This document shows, piece by piece, positions 7,223 through 14,207 of a stretch of DNA of 27,474 bases (its first letter is position 1; each line of letters starts with the position of its first letter). The notes beneath the pieces were generated by a model. It was not told where the DNA came from, did not search any database, and was given only the letters and a program-made list of their open reading frames with translations. The stretch is from CAZMXP01 sp964570285. Its GTDB lineage: Bacteria; Planctomycetota; PLA2. The position numbers were made by a program, and so were the translations under genes. Where the stretch lies: contig CAZMXP010000061.1 of the NCBI GenBank assembly GCA_964570285.1, positions 1-27,474 on the forward strand. The letters run 5' to 3'.

Positions 7223-7852
7223 TCAGGCGAGCGCCCTAACCCACGCCTTGATGTCGGTCTTGACCGCGGCCCAGTCGGCGGGCAGGAGCATCTCGGGCAT
7301 CCGTTCCGGTTCCGCGTCGTCGAAGTAGCTCAAAGCGTAGAGGACGTGCGTGATGTCGCTCGCGCCGTACTTGCGCCGGTACAGGCCGAGCAGGTCCCCG
7401 AGGGGCCGGTAGCGCGCGGCGAGCGCATGGATGTCGACGAAGTCACGCCGGGTGCCCCGCTGCGCCACCGCCGCGAGCTTCATCGCGGCGAGGTCGCCGA
7501 GCGCCGCGACGCGCGCGCCGGTCTCCCCGAGGGGGCCCGCCTCCTCCAGCAGCGGATAGCGGTACTCGATCACGCTCACGCGAACGCCGTCGATGCGGCC
7601 GTGGAGCGTGCCCCGCTGCGTCGAGAGGTCCGTCAGCGCGAGCCCCTCCGCGCGCATGCGGCCCGCGTATCTCAACGGGTCGTCAAGCGCCTCCGGCGTG
7701 AACCAGTCGAGGTCCACCGAGCGCCGGTGGCCGAGGTGGAGCGCGACCGCGGTACCGCCGGCGAGGTAGAACCCGTCCCGGGTCATGGCGCTCCCCATGC
7801 GCCCGAGGACCGCGGTCTGGGCACGCTCGAGCACCTCGAGGTGCGGCTTCAT
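7223..7852 (-). CDS. AbiEii/AbiGii-type nucleotidyltransferase toxin
   Basis: A 209-residue member of the AbiEii/AbiGii (DUF1814-like) nucleotidyltransferase family, used as the toxin of type IV-like toxin-antitoxin or abortive-infection modules. The nucleotidyltransferase signature is clear: GGTAVALHLGHRRSVDLDWF, with the GG-T and the metal-binding Asp47 and Asp49. It is followed by the family's LGDLAAMKLAAVAQRGTRRDFVDIHALA segment (Lys125, Asp137, Asp140). Related toxins modify tRNA or other targets with nucleotides; the target here is not known. The ATG at 7852 overlaps the TGA of the upstream partner gene (ATGA), so the two are co-translated. All visible key residues are intact. Confidence 0.9.
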   Translation of the reverse strand: MKPHLEVLERAQTAVLGRMGSAMTRDGFYLAGGTAVALHLGHRRSVDLDWFTPEALDDPLRYAGRMRAEGLALTDLSTQRGTLHGRIDGVRVSVIEYRYPLLEEAGPLGETGARVAALGDLAAMKLAAVAQRGTRRDFVDIHALAARYRPLGDLLGLYRRKYGASDITHVLYALSYFDDAEPERMPEMLLPADWAAVKTDIKAWVRALA

Positions 7853-8154
7853 CGGGAGAGGCGCTCCTCCCAGACGCGGCGCGCGGGATCGGCCAGCCAC
7901 GCGTCCACGTCGGCTTCCGGCAGATCCAACACGATTTGCCAGTAGCGGAGCTGTCGCGCATCGAGGTCGCGCCCCCGCGTGCGCCGAAGCAGCTCCCGAA
8001 GCCAGCCGTCGCCGGCCTCCGAGCGGAGCCACGCGAGCGCGGGTCCGTCGCCCGCCGAGAGCAGCCGGCGAGCGACCGGATCCCTGTGTTCGGGCCAGCG
8101 GAGCCGGTCGAAGTCCTGGTCCCAGAAGAAGCGGCGCAGCGACGGCGGCAGCAT
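7849..8154 (-). CDS. putative antitoxin partner of the AbiEii-like toxin (DUF6922-like)
   Basis: A small protein of about 101 residues starting MLPPSLRRFFWDQDFDRLRWPEHR and ending LADPARRVWEERLSR. It resembles short proteins often encoded directly upstream of AbiEii-family nucleotidyltransferases (FFWD and W...H near the N-terminus, then RQLRYWQIVLDLPEADVDAW). It overlaps the toxin ATG by 4 bp, the classical antitoxin-first arrangement. The antitoxin role is inferred from position; no DNA-binding motif is obvious. The ATG at 8154 is preferred because family similarity starts there. A GTG at 8199 would add 15 Arg-rich residues but overlaps an upstream TGA (GTGA), so it cannot be excluded. Confidence 0.78.
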   Translation of the reverse strand: MLPPSLRRFFWDQDFDRLRWPEHRDPVARRLLSAGDGPALAWLRSEAGDGWLRELLRRTRGRDLDARQLRYWQIVLDLPEADVDAWLADPARRVWEERLSR

Positions 8155-8276
8155 TCCCCGCCATTGTCCCACGGACCGCCTCCGGGGGCGCATGCTCACG
8201 GCGCGCCGACGAAGACGAAGGCGCCCGAGCGGTGCGGGTCGGGGTGGGTCCTGCGCAGCGCCTTGCGCGCCGCGCG

Positions 8277-8305
8277 GCGCCGGGAGGGTCCCTCCCCCCC
8301 GGCGC
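8277..8305 (-). terminator. possible terminator hairpin after the SPFH-RHH pair
   Basis: Immediately after the RHH stop codon, the sequence folds as GCGCCGGGAGGG against CCCTCCC-CCCC-GGCGC, with a four-C bulge. It is strongly GC-paired, has no T-tract, and overlaps the last base of the RHH stop codon. It could end the SPFH-RHH transcript before the toxin-antitoxin genes. Confidence 0.35.
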
Positions 8306-8466
8306 TACCCCTCCTTGTCCCGTATCCGGCGGCGCTCCTGCAGCGCGCGCCGGATCAGGAACTCGATCTGGCCGTTGAGGCTGCGGAACTCGTCCGCCGC
8401 CCACTTGCGCAGCGCCTCGTGGACCTTGGGGTCGAGGCGCAGCAGGAACGCCTTCTTCTCGGCCAC
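8305..8466 (-). CDS. small ribbon-helix-helix (Arc-like) protein
   Basis: A 53-residue protein starting at a GTG: VAEKKAFLLRLDP, then KVHEALRKWAADEFRSLNGQ and IEFLIRRALQERRR. This is the Arc/MetJ-type ribbon-helix-helix plan: an N-terminal beta strand (AFLLRLDP) for DNA contact, helix A (KVHEALRKWAADEF), the RSLNGQIEFLIRRAL turn and helix B. In Arc-like proteins S-x-N-x-[QE]-I is highly conserved and is present here. It begins only 6 nt after the stop of the SPFH gene, so it is probably co-transcribed and may regulate that operon or act in a membrane-linked complex. Short Arc-like proteins beside SPFH genes are known in several phyla. Every codon from GTG to TAG was translated by hand. Confidence 0.85.
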   Translation of the reverse strand: MAEKKAFLLRLDPKVHEALRKWAADEFRSLNGQIEFLIRRALQERRRIRDKEG

Positions 8467-8472
8467 GCCCGC

Positions 8473-9342
8473 CTAGCCGCTGAGCGTCCCCGTGTTGACG
8501 ACCGGCTGCGTCGCGCGGTCGGAGCAGAGCACGACGAGCAGGTTACTGACCATCGTCGCCTTGCGCTCCTCGTCGAGCTCGACGACCTTGTTCCGGCTCA
8601 GCATCTCGAGCGCCATCTCGACCATGCCGACGGCGCCCTCGACGATCTTCTGCCGCGCCGCGATGATCGCGCCCGCCTGCTGCCGCTGCAGCATCGCCTG
8701 GGCGATCTCCTGCGCGTAGGCGAGGTGGCTGATCCGCGCCTCGATGACCTCGACGCCGGCGCGGTTGAGCCGGCTCTGGATCTCCTCGCGCAGCTTCGCC
8801 GCGACCGCGTCGGTGCTGCCGCGCAGCGAGATCGTCGCGTCCTCGTGGGTGTCGTAGGGGTAGTGCGTCGCGAGGTTGCGCAGCGCGGACTCGCTCTGCA
8901 CGTGCACGTAGTGCGAGTAGTCGTCCACCTCGAAGCTCGCCTCGGCGGTGTCGACGACCTTCCAGACCACCACGGCGCCGATCTCGATCGGGTTGCCGTC
9001 GAGGTCGTTGACCTTGAGCCGCTCGGTCTCGAAGTTGCGCACGCGCAGCGAGATGCGGGTCTTCGTGAAGAAGGGGTTCACCCAGTACCAGCCGTCCTTC
9101 TTGACGGTGCCGCGGTACTCGCCGAAGAGCAGCAGCACCTTCGCCTCGTTCGGGCTCACGACGATGAGCCCGAAGAGCGAGAGGAAGCTCGCGAGCAGCA
9201 CGAGCGCGCCCGCGATGCCGGACGCGGCGCTGTGGTGGTGCCCCGCGCGGATGAAGAGCGAGACCGCCGCGGCGAACCCGAGAAAGATCAGGAACAGCAT
9301 GGGCCCCCCGCGGGCGCCCGAACGTTCGACTTCCTTGACCAT
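8473..9342 (-). CDS. SPFH/Band 7 (stomatin-prohibitin-like) membrane protein
   Basis: A 289-residue SPFH protein. Two hydrophobic segments lie near the N-terminus (about 15-32 and 41-63). The SPFH core follows: IVVSPNEAKVLLLFGEYRGTVKKDGWYWVNPF, FETERLKVNDLDGNPIEIGAVVVWKVVDTAEASFEV and the helical IQSRLNRAGVEVIEARISHLAYAQEIAQAMLQRQQAGAIIAARQKIVEGAV. Such proteins oligomerise at the membrane and organise microdomains or proteases. The ATG at 9342 has an excellent GGAGGAA ribosome binding site on the minus strand, favouring it over the Met15 start. It is followed after 6 nt by the Arc-like gene. No NfeD or protease gene is adjacent. Confidence 0.93.
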   Translation of the reverse strand: MVKEVERSGARGGPMLFLIFLGFAAAVSLFIRAGHHHSAASGIAGALVLLASFLSLFGLIVVSPNEAKVLLLFGEYRGTVKKDGWYWVNPFFTKTRISLRVRNFETERLKVNDLDGNPIEIGAVVVWKVVDTAEASFEVDDYSHYVHVQSESALRNLATHYPYDTHEDATISLRGSTDAVAAKLREEIQSRLNRAGVEVIEARISHLAYAQEIAQAMLQRQQAGAIIAARQKIVEGAVGMVEMALEMLSRNKVVELDEERKATMVSNLLVVLCSDRATQPVVNTGTLSG

Positions 9343-9401
9343 GTGTCAGTTCCTCCAGGACCGGGACCATCCTATCGTACTGTTATCCCCGCGCTCCTTT
9401 T

Positions 9402-9461
9402 GGGCGGCGGGCGCGGAGGGGGAGGGGGGGGCCCGGGGGGGGGGCGCGGGGGGAAGGGCGG
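9402..9461 (+). other. G-run cluster, possible G-quadruplex
   Basis: A dense series of G-runs on the plus strand, including runs of 8-10 Gs at 9424-9450, between the SPFH start and the downstream hairpin. It could form a G-quadruplex, or a C-rich i-motif on the other strand, upstream of the SPFH gene. It is also a typical place for assembly slippage. The remaining part of the 321-bp gap 9343-9663 shows no credible gene. Confidence 0.4.
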
Positions 9462-9485
9462 CGACTCTGCGCCGCCCTTCCCCCC
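9448..9485. repeat. perfect 16-bp hairpin in the SPFH/Phd intergenic region
   Basis: The arms 9448-9463 (GGGGGGAAGGGCGGCG) and 9470-9485 (CGCCGCCCTTCCCCCC) pair perfectly around the 6-nt loop actctg. The stem lies upstream of both divergent units (SPFH leftward, Phd/PIN rightward), so it is not a conventional terminator for either. A 5' structural or regulatory role, or a remnant mobile-element end, are alternatives. Confidence 0.6.
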
Positions 9486-9654
9486 GAACCACTGAGTTGG
9501 TCTGCTGCCGAGGCCGCTCCCCAACCCCCCGTCCGGTTGCCACCCCGATTCCCTCCCCTCCGTTGCCATCTCGATGTGAGGGGTACAGGGGGGCAGCCTC
9601 CCCCTGCCGCCCCGCGCGCGGCGCCGGTTCGACATGGACATCGTTAGTGACCAG

Positions 9655-9667
9655 CCATAGAATATGG
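9655..9667 (+). promoter_or_regulatory. possible autoregulatory operator of the Phd/PIN module
   Basis: CCATA-gaa-TATGG is a perfect 5+5 inverted repeat, extended by an outer gacca/tggtc pair (9649-9653 and 9665-9669). It overlaps the first possible start codon (9664) and directly precedes the second (9670). Phd/YefM antitoxins bind such short palindromes to repress their own operons, so this is a good operator candidate. Confidence 0.4.
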
Positions 9668-9888
9668 TCATGAAGACCCTCTCCGCGTCCAAGTTCAAGG
9701 AGCAGTGTCTCGCGCTGCTCGATTCCGTCGGCCCGGAGGGCATCGTCATCACGAAGCGCGGCAAGCCGGTCGCGAAGCTGGTTCCCATGCGCGGCCCCTC
9801 CACGGACCTGATCGGCTGCATGAAGGGGAAGCTGCGGATCAAGGGGAGCCTGCTGTCGACGGGGAGCGCATGGGATGCTGAATCTTGA
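9664..9888 (+). CDS. Phd/YefM-family antitoxin
   Basis: A 74-residue antitoxin (72 if the second ATG at 9670 is used). The N-terminal DNA-binding fold is typical: MKTLSASKFKEQCLALLDSV, then the strand-turn-strand GPEGIVITKRGKPVAKLVPM. The C-terminal part (STDLIGCMKGKLRIKGSLLSTGSAWDAES) would wrap the toxin. It overlaps the PIN-domain toxin gene by 14 bp, the usual antitoxin-first organisation. The start at 9670 gives the standard family N-terminus; the one at 9664 adds Met-Val. Neither has a clear ribosome binding site. Confidence 0.93.
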   Translation: MVMKTLSASKFKEQCLALLDSVGPEGIVITKRGKPVAKLVPMRGPSTDLIGCMKGKLRIKGSLLSTGSAWDAES

Positions 9889-10237
9889 TACCCACATCCT
9901 GCTCGAGGCGGTCGCGGGGACGCTGACGCGCCGGGAGGCCGAACTCCTCTCGGGGGACTCGTGGAGCGTGTCCGCCATCGTCCTGTGGGAGATCGGCAAG
10001 CTCGCGCAGCTCGGACGCATCTCCGTGGACCTCGACGACGGAGACCTTGTCCGCGTCCTGTCGCATCTCTCCGTCTGGCCCCTCGACGTGCCGGTCTGTC
10101 GCGAGATCCGCCACCTGGACTTCCGCGGCGACCCGGCCGACGAGATCATCGCGGCGACGAGCGTCGTCCATCGGGTACCGCTCGTGACCCGGGATCGGCG
10201 CATCCGCAAGTCGAAGATGGTCCCCTTGGCCCTGTAG
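9875..10237 (+). CDS. PIN-domain toxin ribonuclease (VapC-like)
   Basis: A 120-residue PIN-domain protein, the presumed RNase toxin of the pair. The acidic residues that bind metal are all present: Asp5 in LNLDTHILL, Glu39 in VLWEIGKL, Asp89 in PADEIIAAT and Asp107 in LVTRDRRI. VapC-like toxins with this arrangement cleave specific tRNA or rRNA sites; the target is unknown here. The start at 9875 lies inside the antitoxin gene and gives the standard MLNLDTH beginning. The module appears intact and therefore potentially active. Confidence 0.93.
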   Translation: MLNLDTHILLEAVAGTLTRREAELLSGDSWSVSAIVLWEIGKLAQLGRISVDLDDGDLVRVLSHLSVWPLDVPVCREIRHLDFRGDPADEIIAATSVVHRVPLVTRDRRIRKSKMVPLAL

Positions 10238-10267
10238 GCAATCCCCGGGCGGGCGTAGTCTGATTGG

Positions 10268-10663
10268 ATGCTGATCGACCACCTGAATCTCACGGTGCGC
10301 GATTTCGACGAGACCGCCGACTGGTACGGGCGCGTCTTCGGGTTCGAGGTCGTCGAGGACAAGCGCGACGCCTCCGGCGCGCGCTGGGGCGTGCTGCGCT
10401 GCGGCGACGCGCTGCTCTGCATCTACGAGCACCCCGACCTGCGCATGGAGGACGAGCCCGAGGGCATCCACCGCGTCAACCACTTCGGCCTGCGCATCTC
10501 CGACCGCGCCGCGTGGGAGGCGACGATGGCGCGCGAGGGCGTCGTCGCCGGCTACGGCGGCGCCGTCCGCTGGCCCCACTCGACCGCCTGGTACGTCACC
10601 GACCCGACCGGCTGGGAGATCGAGGTGGCGCTGTGGGACGGGAACCGCGTCGCCTTCGGCTGA
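10268..10663 (+). CDS. VOC-superfamily (glyoxalase-like) protein
   Basis: A 131-residue single-domain vicinal-oxygen-chelate protein made of two beta-alpha-beta3 modules. It begins MLIDHLNLTVRDFDETADWYGRVFGFEVVEDK, continues with GIHRVNHFGLRISDRAAWEATM, and ends STAWYVTDPTGWEIEVALWDGN. Candidate metal ligands are His5, His72 and Glu118, at positions typical of metal-dependent VOC enzymes. Family members include glyoxalase I, dioxygenases and antibiotic-resistance proteins, and the substrate cannot be assigned. It follows the PIN toxin after 30 bp and may be read through from that operon. Confidence 0.88.
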   Translation: MLIDHLNLTVRDFDETADWYGRVFGFEVVEDKRDASGARWGVLRCGDALLCIYEHPDLRMEDEPEGIHRVNHFGLRISDRAAWEATMAREGVVAGYGGAVRWPHSTAWYVTDPTGWEIEVALWDGNRVAFG

Positions 10664-10750
10664 TCGCGGCCGACGGCCGGGGCCACGAGAAGGATCCCGG
10701 GTCGCCCGCGATCACGACCGCGTGCTGGCGGAGGCCGATCGGGGTGGACC

Positions 10751-10810
10751 GTGTTCGTGGACACTTCGGCGGTCCATGCGCTGATCGTGGAGTCCGAGCA
10801 TGATCAGTAG
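10751..10810 (+). pseudogene. truncated PIN-domain toxin remnant
   Basis: A GTG-started 19-residue reading frame, FVDTSAVHALIVESEHDQ after the initial residue, ending in TAG. It looks like the first strand and helix of a VapC-like PIN domain, including the first catalytic Asp (VDTSA) and the His-Asp that normally ends helix 1. The frame just upstream (10707-10748, RDHDRVLAEADRGG) resembles the charged tail of a VapB-type antitoxin. Both look like debris of a second toxin-antitoxin module that lost most of the toxin. The remnant runs into the 3' end of serA, whose own C-terminus is intact. Confidence 0.5.
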
Positions 10811-12039
10811 AGGATCCGCGTCCGCAGCGTGCCCTTGATGCCCTTCAGCATCTCGAAGAGGCGGCGGCTCCCCTGCTTCTCGATGTCGAGGCAGACGTAG
10901 CCGATCTCGCCCTTCGTCTCCAGGTGCTGCGAGAGCACGTTGATGCCCTCGTCGGCGATGAGCCGGTTGATCTGGCCGAGCATGCCGGGCACGTTGGCGT
11001 GGATGTGCAGGATCCGGTGCGCGCCCGCGTGCGGCGCGAGCGTCAGCTCGGGGAAGTTCACGGCGCCCGTCGTCGCGCCGCGGTCGCTGTAGCCGAGGAA
11101 CTTGCCCGCCACCTCGAGGCCGATCTTCTCCTGCGCCTCGATCGTCGAGCCGGCGATGTGCGGCGTGAGGATCGCGCCCTCGAGGCCGCGCAGCGGGCTC
11201 TCGAGCGGCGCGTCGTTCGATTCGGGCTCCACCGGGAAGACGTCCACGGCGGCGCCGGCGAGGTGGCCGCCCCGCAGCGCGCCGGCGAGGGCGTCGGCGT
11301 CGACGACGACGCCGCGGCTCGAGTTGATCAGGAAGCTCCCCTTGCGCATCCGGCCGATCTCGCGCGCGCCGATCATGCCGGTCGTCTCCGGCGTCTGCGG
11401 CACGTGCAGCGTCACGACATCGCTCTGCGCGAGCAGCGCGTCGAGGCCGCCCGCGGCCGGCGTCGCGTTGCCGAGGGGGAGCTTGTCCTCGATGTCGTGG
11501 TAGAGCACGCGCATGCCGAGCGCCTCGGCGAGCACGCTCACCTGCGAGCCGATGTGGCCGTAGCCGACGATGCCGAGCGTCTTGCCCCTCACCTCGCGGC
11601 TGCCCCCCGCGCTCTTCGGCCACGCCCCCGCGTGCACCTTCGACGACTTCCGGAAGATGTCGCGCACGAGCATGATCGTGAGCCCGATCACGAGCTCCGC
11701 GACCGACCGCGTGTTGCTGTGCGGCGCGTTGAACACCGGCACGCCGCGCCGCGCCGCCGCGTCGAGGTCCACCTGGTTGGTGCCGATGCAGAAGCAGCCG
11801 ACGGCGATGAGCCGCTCCGCCGCGCCGAGGGTCGCCGCGTCGATCTGCGTGCGCGACCGGATGCCGACGAAGTGCGCGTCCCTGATCTCGCGCCGCAGGT
11901 CGCCCTCCGGCAGCGCCTTGTCGAAGCGCGCGATGTGGGTGTAGCCGCGCTCGCGCAGCACCTCCTCCGCGCGGGGGTGGATCCCCTCGAGCAGAAGCAG
12001 CTTCATCCGCTCGCGCGGGTAGCTCAGTTCGTCGTTCAT
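10804..12039 (-). CDS. serA: D-3-phosphoglycerate dehydrogenase
   Basis: A 411-residue protein of almost the same length as Escherichia coli SerA. It oxidises 3-phosphoglycerate to 3-phosphohydroxypyruvate, the first step of serine synthesis. NAD is bound by the GIVGYGHIGSQ loop (about 156-166). The catalytic set is Arg242 in INSSRGVVVD, Glu271 in VFPVEP and His294 in LTPHIAGST. An ACT-type regulatory domain fills about 340-411 (ILHIHANVPGMLGQINRLIADEGINV) and ends TRILY, consistent with feedback control by serine; that control is known for the family and inferred here. The ATG at 12039 overlaps the stop of the serB-like gene (ATGA). Confidence 0.97.
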   Translation of the reverse strand: MNDELSYPRERMKLLLLEGIHPRAEEVLRERGYTHIARFDKALPEGDLRREIRDAHFVGIRSRTQIDAATLGAAERLIAVGCFCIGTNQVDLDAAARRGVPVFNAPHSNTRSVAELVIGLTIMLVRDIFRKSSKVHAGAWPKSAGGSREVRGKTLGIVGYGHIGSQVSVLAEALGMRVLYHDIEDKLPLGNATPAAGGLDALLAQSDVVTLHVPQTPETTGMIGAREIGRMRKGSFLINSSRGVVVDADALAGALRGGHLAGAAVDVFPVEPESNDAPLESPLRGLEGAILTPHIAGSTIEAQEKIGLEVAGKFLGYSDRGATTGAVNFPELTLAPHAGAHRILHIHANVPGMLGQINRLIADEGINVLSQHLETKGEIGYVCLDIEKQGSRRLFEMLKGIKGTLRTRILY

Positions 12040-12671
12040 AGGAGCTTCGCGAGAAGATACCCAAGCCGCTCGGCGCTGTCGGCATTCGGCACCCCCTTCG
12101 CGAGCAGCGGCGCGCGCGCGACGTGCGCGGTGAACGCGATGAAGTGGTCGAGGAGCCCCGCCTCGAGGAGGGCGTAGTCCGACATGCCGTCGCCGACGCC
12201 CACGCGCGGCGATGTCCAGGGGTCCGGGGACGCGCGGACCGCCTCCTCCTTCGTGCCGCACCGGACGAGCGAGAGCAGTTCGCCCCTCCTCGACCAGCGC
12301 GCGCGGGTGCCGAGCACGCGCCGGTGCGGCACGCCGAGCAGGTCGGCGACCGGCCAGAGCGTCTCGACCAGCGCGCCGCTGACGATCCAGACGTCGGCCT
12401 CGAGGGAGCGGATCAGGCCCTCGAGGCCCGGCGTCAGGTACCGGGTCGCCTCCTCCCCGAACCCCTCCACATCCCTCCTGCGCGGCTTCGCGATCGCGAG
12501 CCGCCGCTCCATCGACTCGCGGAAGGGGATCCTCCCCTCCATGCCCTCGACCGTGATCGCGCGGATGCGCTCCGCGTCCGCCGGGCGGTCCTCCAGCGCG
12601 CGCGCGAGGATCTCGTCGAGGCTCTCGCGGTCGATCAGCGTGCTGTCGAAGTCGAAGGCGATTGTGGGCAA
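12036..12671 (-). CDS. serB: phosphoserine phosphatase-like HAD hydrolase
   Basis: A 211-residue HAD-family phosphatase that probably makes serine from phosphoserine. The HAD motifs are clear: DFDST with Asp7 and Asp9, Ser98 in IVSGA, Lys141 in CGTKEEAV, and GVGDGMSDYALLEAG with Asp161 and Asp165. Cap-region features RIRAITVEGMEGRIPFRESMERRL match SerB-type enzymes. The gene overlaps serA by 4 bp, so the pathway context supports the role. The start is uncertain. A TTG at 12671 gives MPTIAFDFDST, the family-like N-terminus. The longer frame back to an ATG at 12797 adds 42 unconserved residues and would leave only 2 bp to the divergent gene. No ribosome binding site decides it. Confidence 0.87.
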   Translation of the reverse strand: MPTIAFDFDSTLIDRESLDEILARALEDRPADAERIRAITVEGMEGRIPFRESMERRLAIAKPRRRDVEGFGEEATRYLTPGLEGLIRSLEADVWIVSGALVETLWPVADLLGVPHRRVLGTRARWSRRGELLSLVRCGTKEEAVRASPDPWTSPRVGVGDGMSDYALLEAGLLDHFIAFTAHVARAPLLAKGVPNADSAERLGYLLAKLL

Positions 12672-12799
12672 GTGGCCAGTGTACGTGGACAGGAGGTCGA
12701 AGTGACGGGCCGCTGCAGCCGACGAGCGGCGGGCGCGCGAGGGGAGCAAGCGGTAGCATGGGGACCGCCGCTCGCGGCTGAGCGGCCAGGCGTTCATGC

Positions 12800-14119
12800 A
12801 TGCGACCGTTCCTGCTGCTGCTTGCGCTGGCCTCTCTGGCCCCCGCGGCCCCCTCCCTTGACCCGAAGAAGATCGAGAAGTTCGGGACGGACTGGTTCAA
12901 GGCGAGGCCGAAGACGCGCTTCGACCGGTGGGACCCCGCCGCGCGCGCGGACCTCTTGCGCGAGGCGGCGGCGTTCGGGGCACTCCCGGAGGGGTCGCTC
13001 GGGACGGTGCGCGATCTCTTGTGGAAGGCCGTGCGCAAGCACGGGCCCAAGGGCAAGAGCGCAAGCGGCAAGAACACGATCGAGACGCCCTACGGCGAGA
13101 TGTGGGCCTACGTGCAGGGCGGCGGGGGCAAGAAGAAGGGGCTCGTCGTCGGGCTGCACGGCGGCGGCGAGGGGGCGGGCAGCGCAGACGAGCCGCGCGG
13201 CACGTGGCAACTGAAGGGCTGCATGGGCATGTATCCGCAGGGGCTCGTGCTGACCGGCGACAACTGGAACACCGTGCATGGCGAGAAGCACATCCTGACC
13301 TTGATCGAGATCGCGAAGGCGCAGCATGACATCGACCCCGACCGCGTCTATGTCATGGGCTTCTCGATGGGCGGCACGGGCTCGTGGCACATGGCGGGCC
13401 GCTTCCCCGACCTGCTCGCCGGCGCCGCGCCCTGCGCGGGCGTCGTGATGGCGTCGCCGAAGAGCGCGGTGCCGACGAAGGAGGAGGTGCTGACGGTGCA
13501 GTACGGCATCGTGCCCAACGTCAGGAATCTCGCGATGTACTACTTCATCGGGCTCGAGGACCGGAACTGCCCGCCGGGGACCTATCTGTTCGTTCAGGAC
13601 ATGCTCGCGGAACTCAAGAAGGAGGATGCAGGGGGGTACGGGGGGATCCGGTTCACGACCTACCCGGGCCTCGCGCACGCGATGCCGCCGGGGGAGCCCG
13701 GCAAGCTGCTCGAATGGATCGGCGAGCAGCGCCGCGACGCGTTCCCGAAGAAGATCGTCTGGGAGTACGCGCTGCACCCGCACCCTCTGCCGCAGGCGCA
13801 CGACAAGACCGACCGGCTCGTGCAGAACTGGTTCTACTGGATCCGCCACGACCGGCCGAGCGACCGCATGGAGATCAGGGCAGAGCGCGACGGGAACTCG
13901 TTCTCGGTCCGCGCGCTCGGCGTCGACCGGGAGGGGCTCTGGCTGATGCTGAACCCGACGATGATCGACGTCGCCAGGGACGTCGTCGTCACAGTGGACG
14001 GCGAGGAGTTCTACCGCGGCCGGCCCGTGCCCGACTTCGCGACCGTCGTCGAGTCCCTCGACAGCAAGCTGGACACGACGATGGTCTTCGACCGGAAGAT
14101 CCCGCTGTGGAAGCCTTGA
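12800..14119 (+). CDS. secreted alpha/beta-hydrolase (esterase-like)
   Basis: A 439-residue exported hydrolase with signal peptide MRPFLLLLALASLAPAAPS. The alpha/beta fold is seen at about 112-310: GLVVGLHGGGEGAGS (oxyanion-hole region), DIDPDRVYVMGFSMGG with nucleophile Ser189, an acidic residue in GLEDRNCPP (Asp254) and His293 in PGLAHAMPPG. This resembles feruloyl-esterase/polyhydroxybutyrate-depolymerase-type secreted esterases. About 130 residues after the catalytic domain (WFYWIRHDRPSDRMEIRAERDGNSFSV to the end) form a beta-rich tail that may bind substrate or the cell surface. The substrate is unknown. No Shine-Dalgarno is visible at the ATG; an alternative ATG at 12796 is out of frame. 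Confidence 0.85.
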   Translation: MRPFLLLLALASLAPAAPSLDPKKIEKFGTDWFKARPKTRFDRWDPAARADLLREAAAFGALPEGSLGTVRDLLWKAVRKHGPKGKSASGKNTIETPYGEMWAYVQGGGGKKKGLVVGLHGGGEGAGSADEPRGTWQLKGCMGMYPQGLVLTGDNWNTVHGEKHILTLIEIAKAQHDIDPDRVYVMGFSMGGTGSWHMAGRFPDLLAGAAPCAGVVMASPKSAVPTKEEVLTVQYGIVPNVRNLAMYYFIGLEDRNCPPGTYLFVQDMLAELKKEDAGGYGGIRFTTYPGLAHAMPPGEPGKLLEWIGEQRRDAFPKKIVWEYALHPHPLPQAHDKTDRLVQNWFYWIRHDRPSDRMEIRAERDGNSFSVRALGVDREGLWLMLNPTMIDVARDVVVTVDGEEFYRGRPVPDFATVVESLDSKLDTTMVFDRKIPLWKP

Positions 14120-14180
14120 GCGGCCACGTCGACCGCACTCTATCCTACGCGACATGGGACTGGGACTGGATCCGATGCCT

Positions 14181-14207
14181 GGCGTGAACTCCACGAGGAG
14201 TTACGCC
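14181..14207. terminator. bidirectional terminator hairpin
   Basis: GGCGTgAACTCC pairs with GGAGTTACGCC around the loop acga, with one bulged G, between the two convergent genes that end at 14119 (+) and 14207 (-). The hairpin touches the first base of the minus-strand stop complement. T-tracts are weak on both sides, but position and stem suit a two-way terminator. Confidence 0.6.

Noticed and set aside
9413..9461. CRISPR-like or tandem repeat
   Set aside because: The G-runs are irregular homopolymers with no repeat-spacer spacing.
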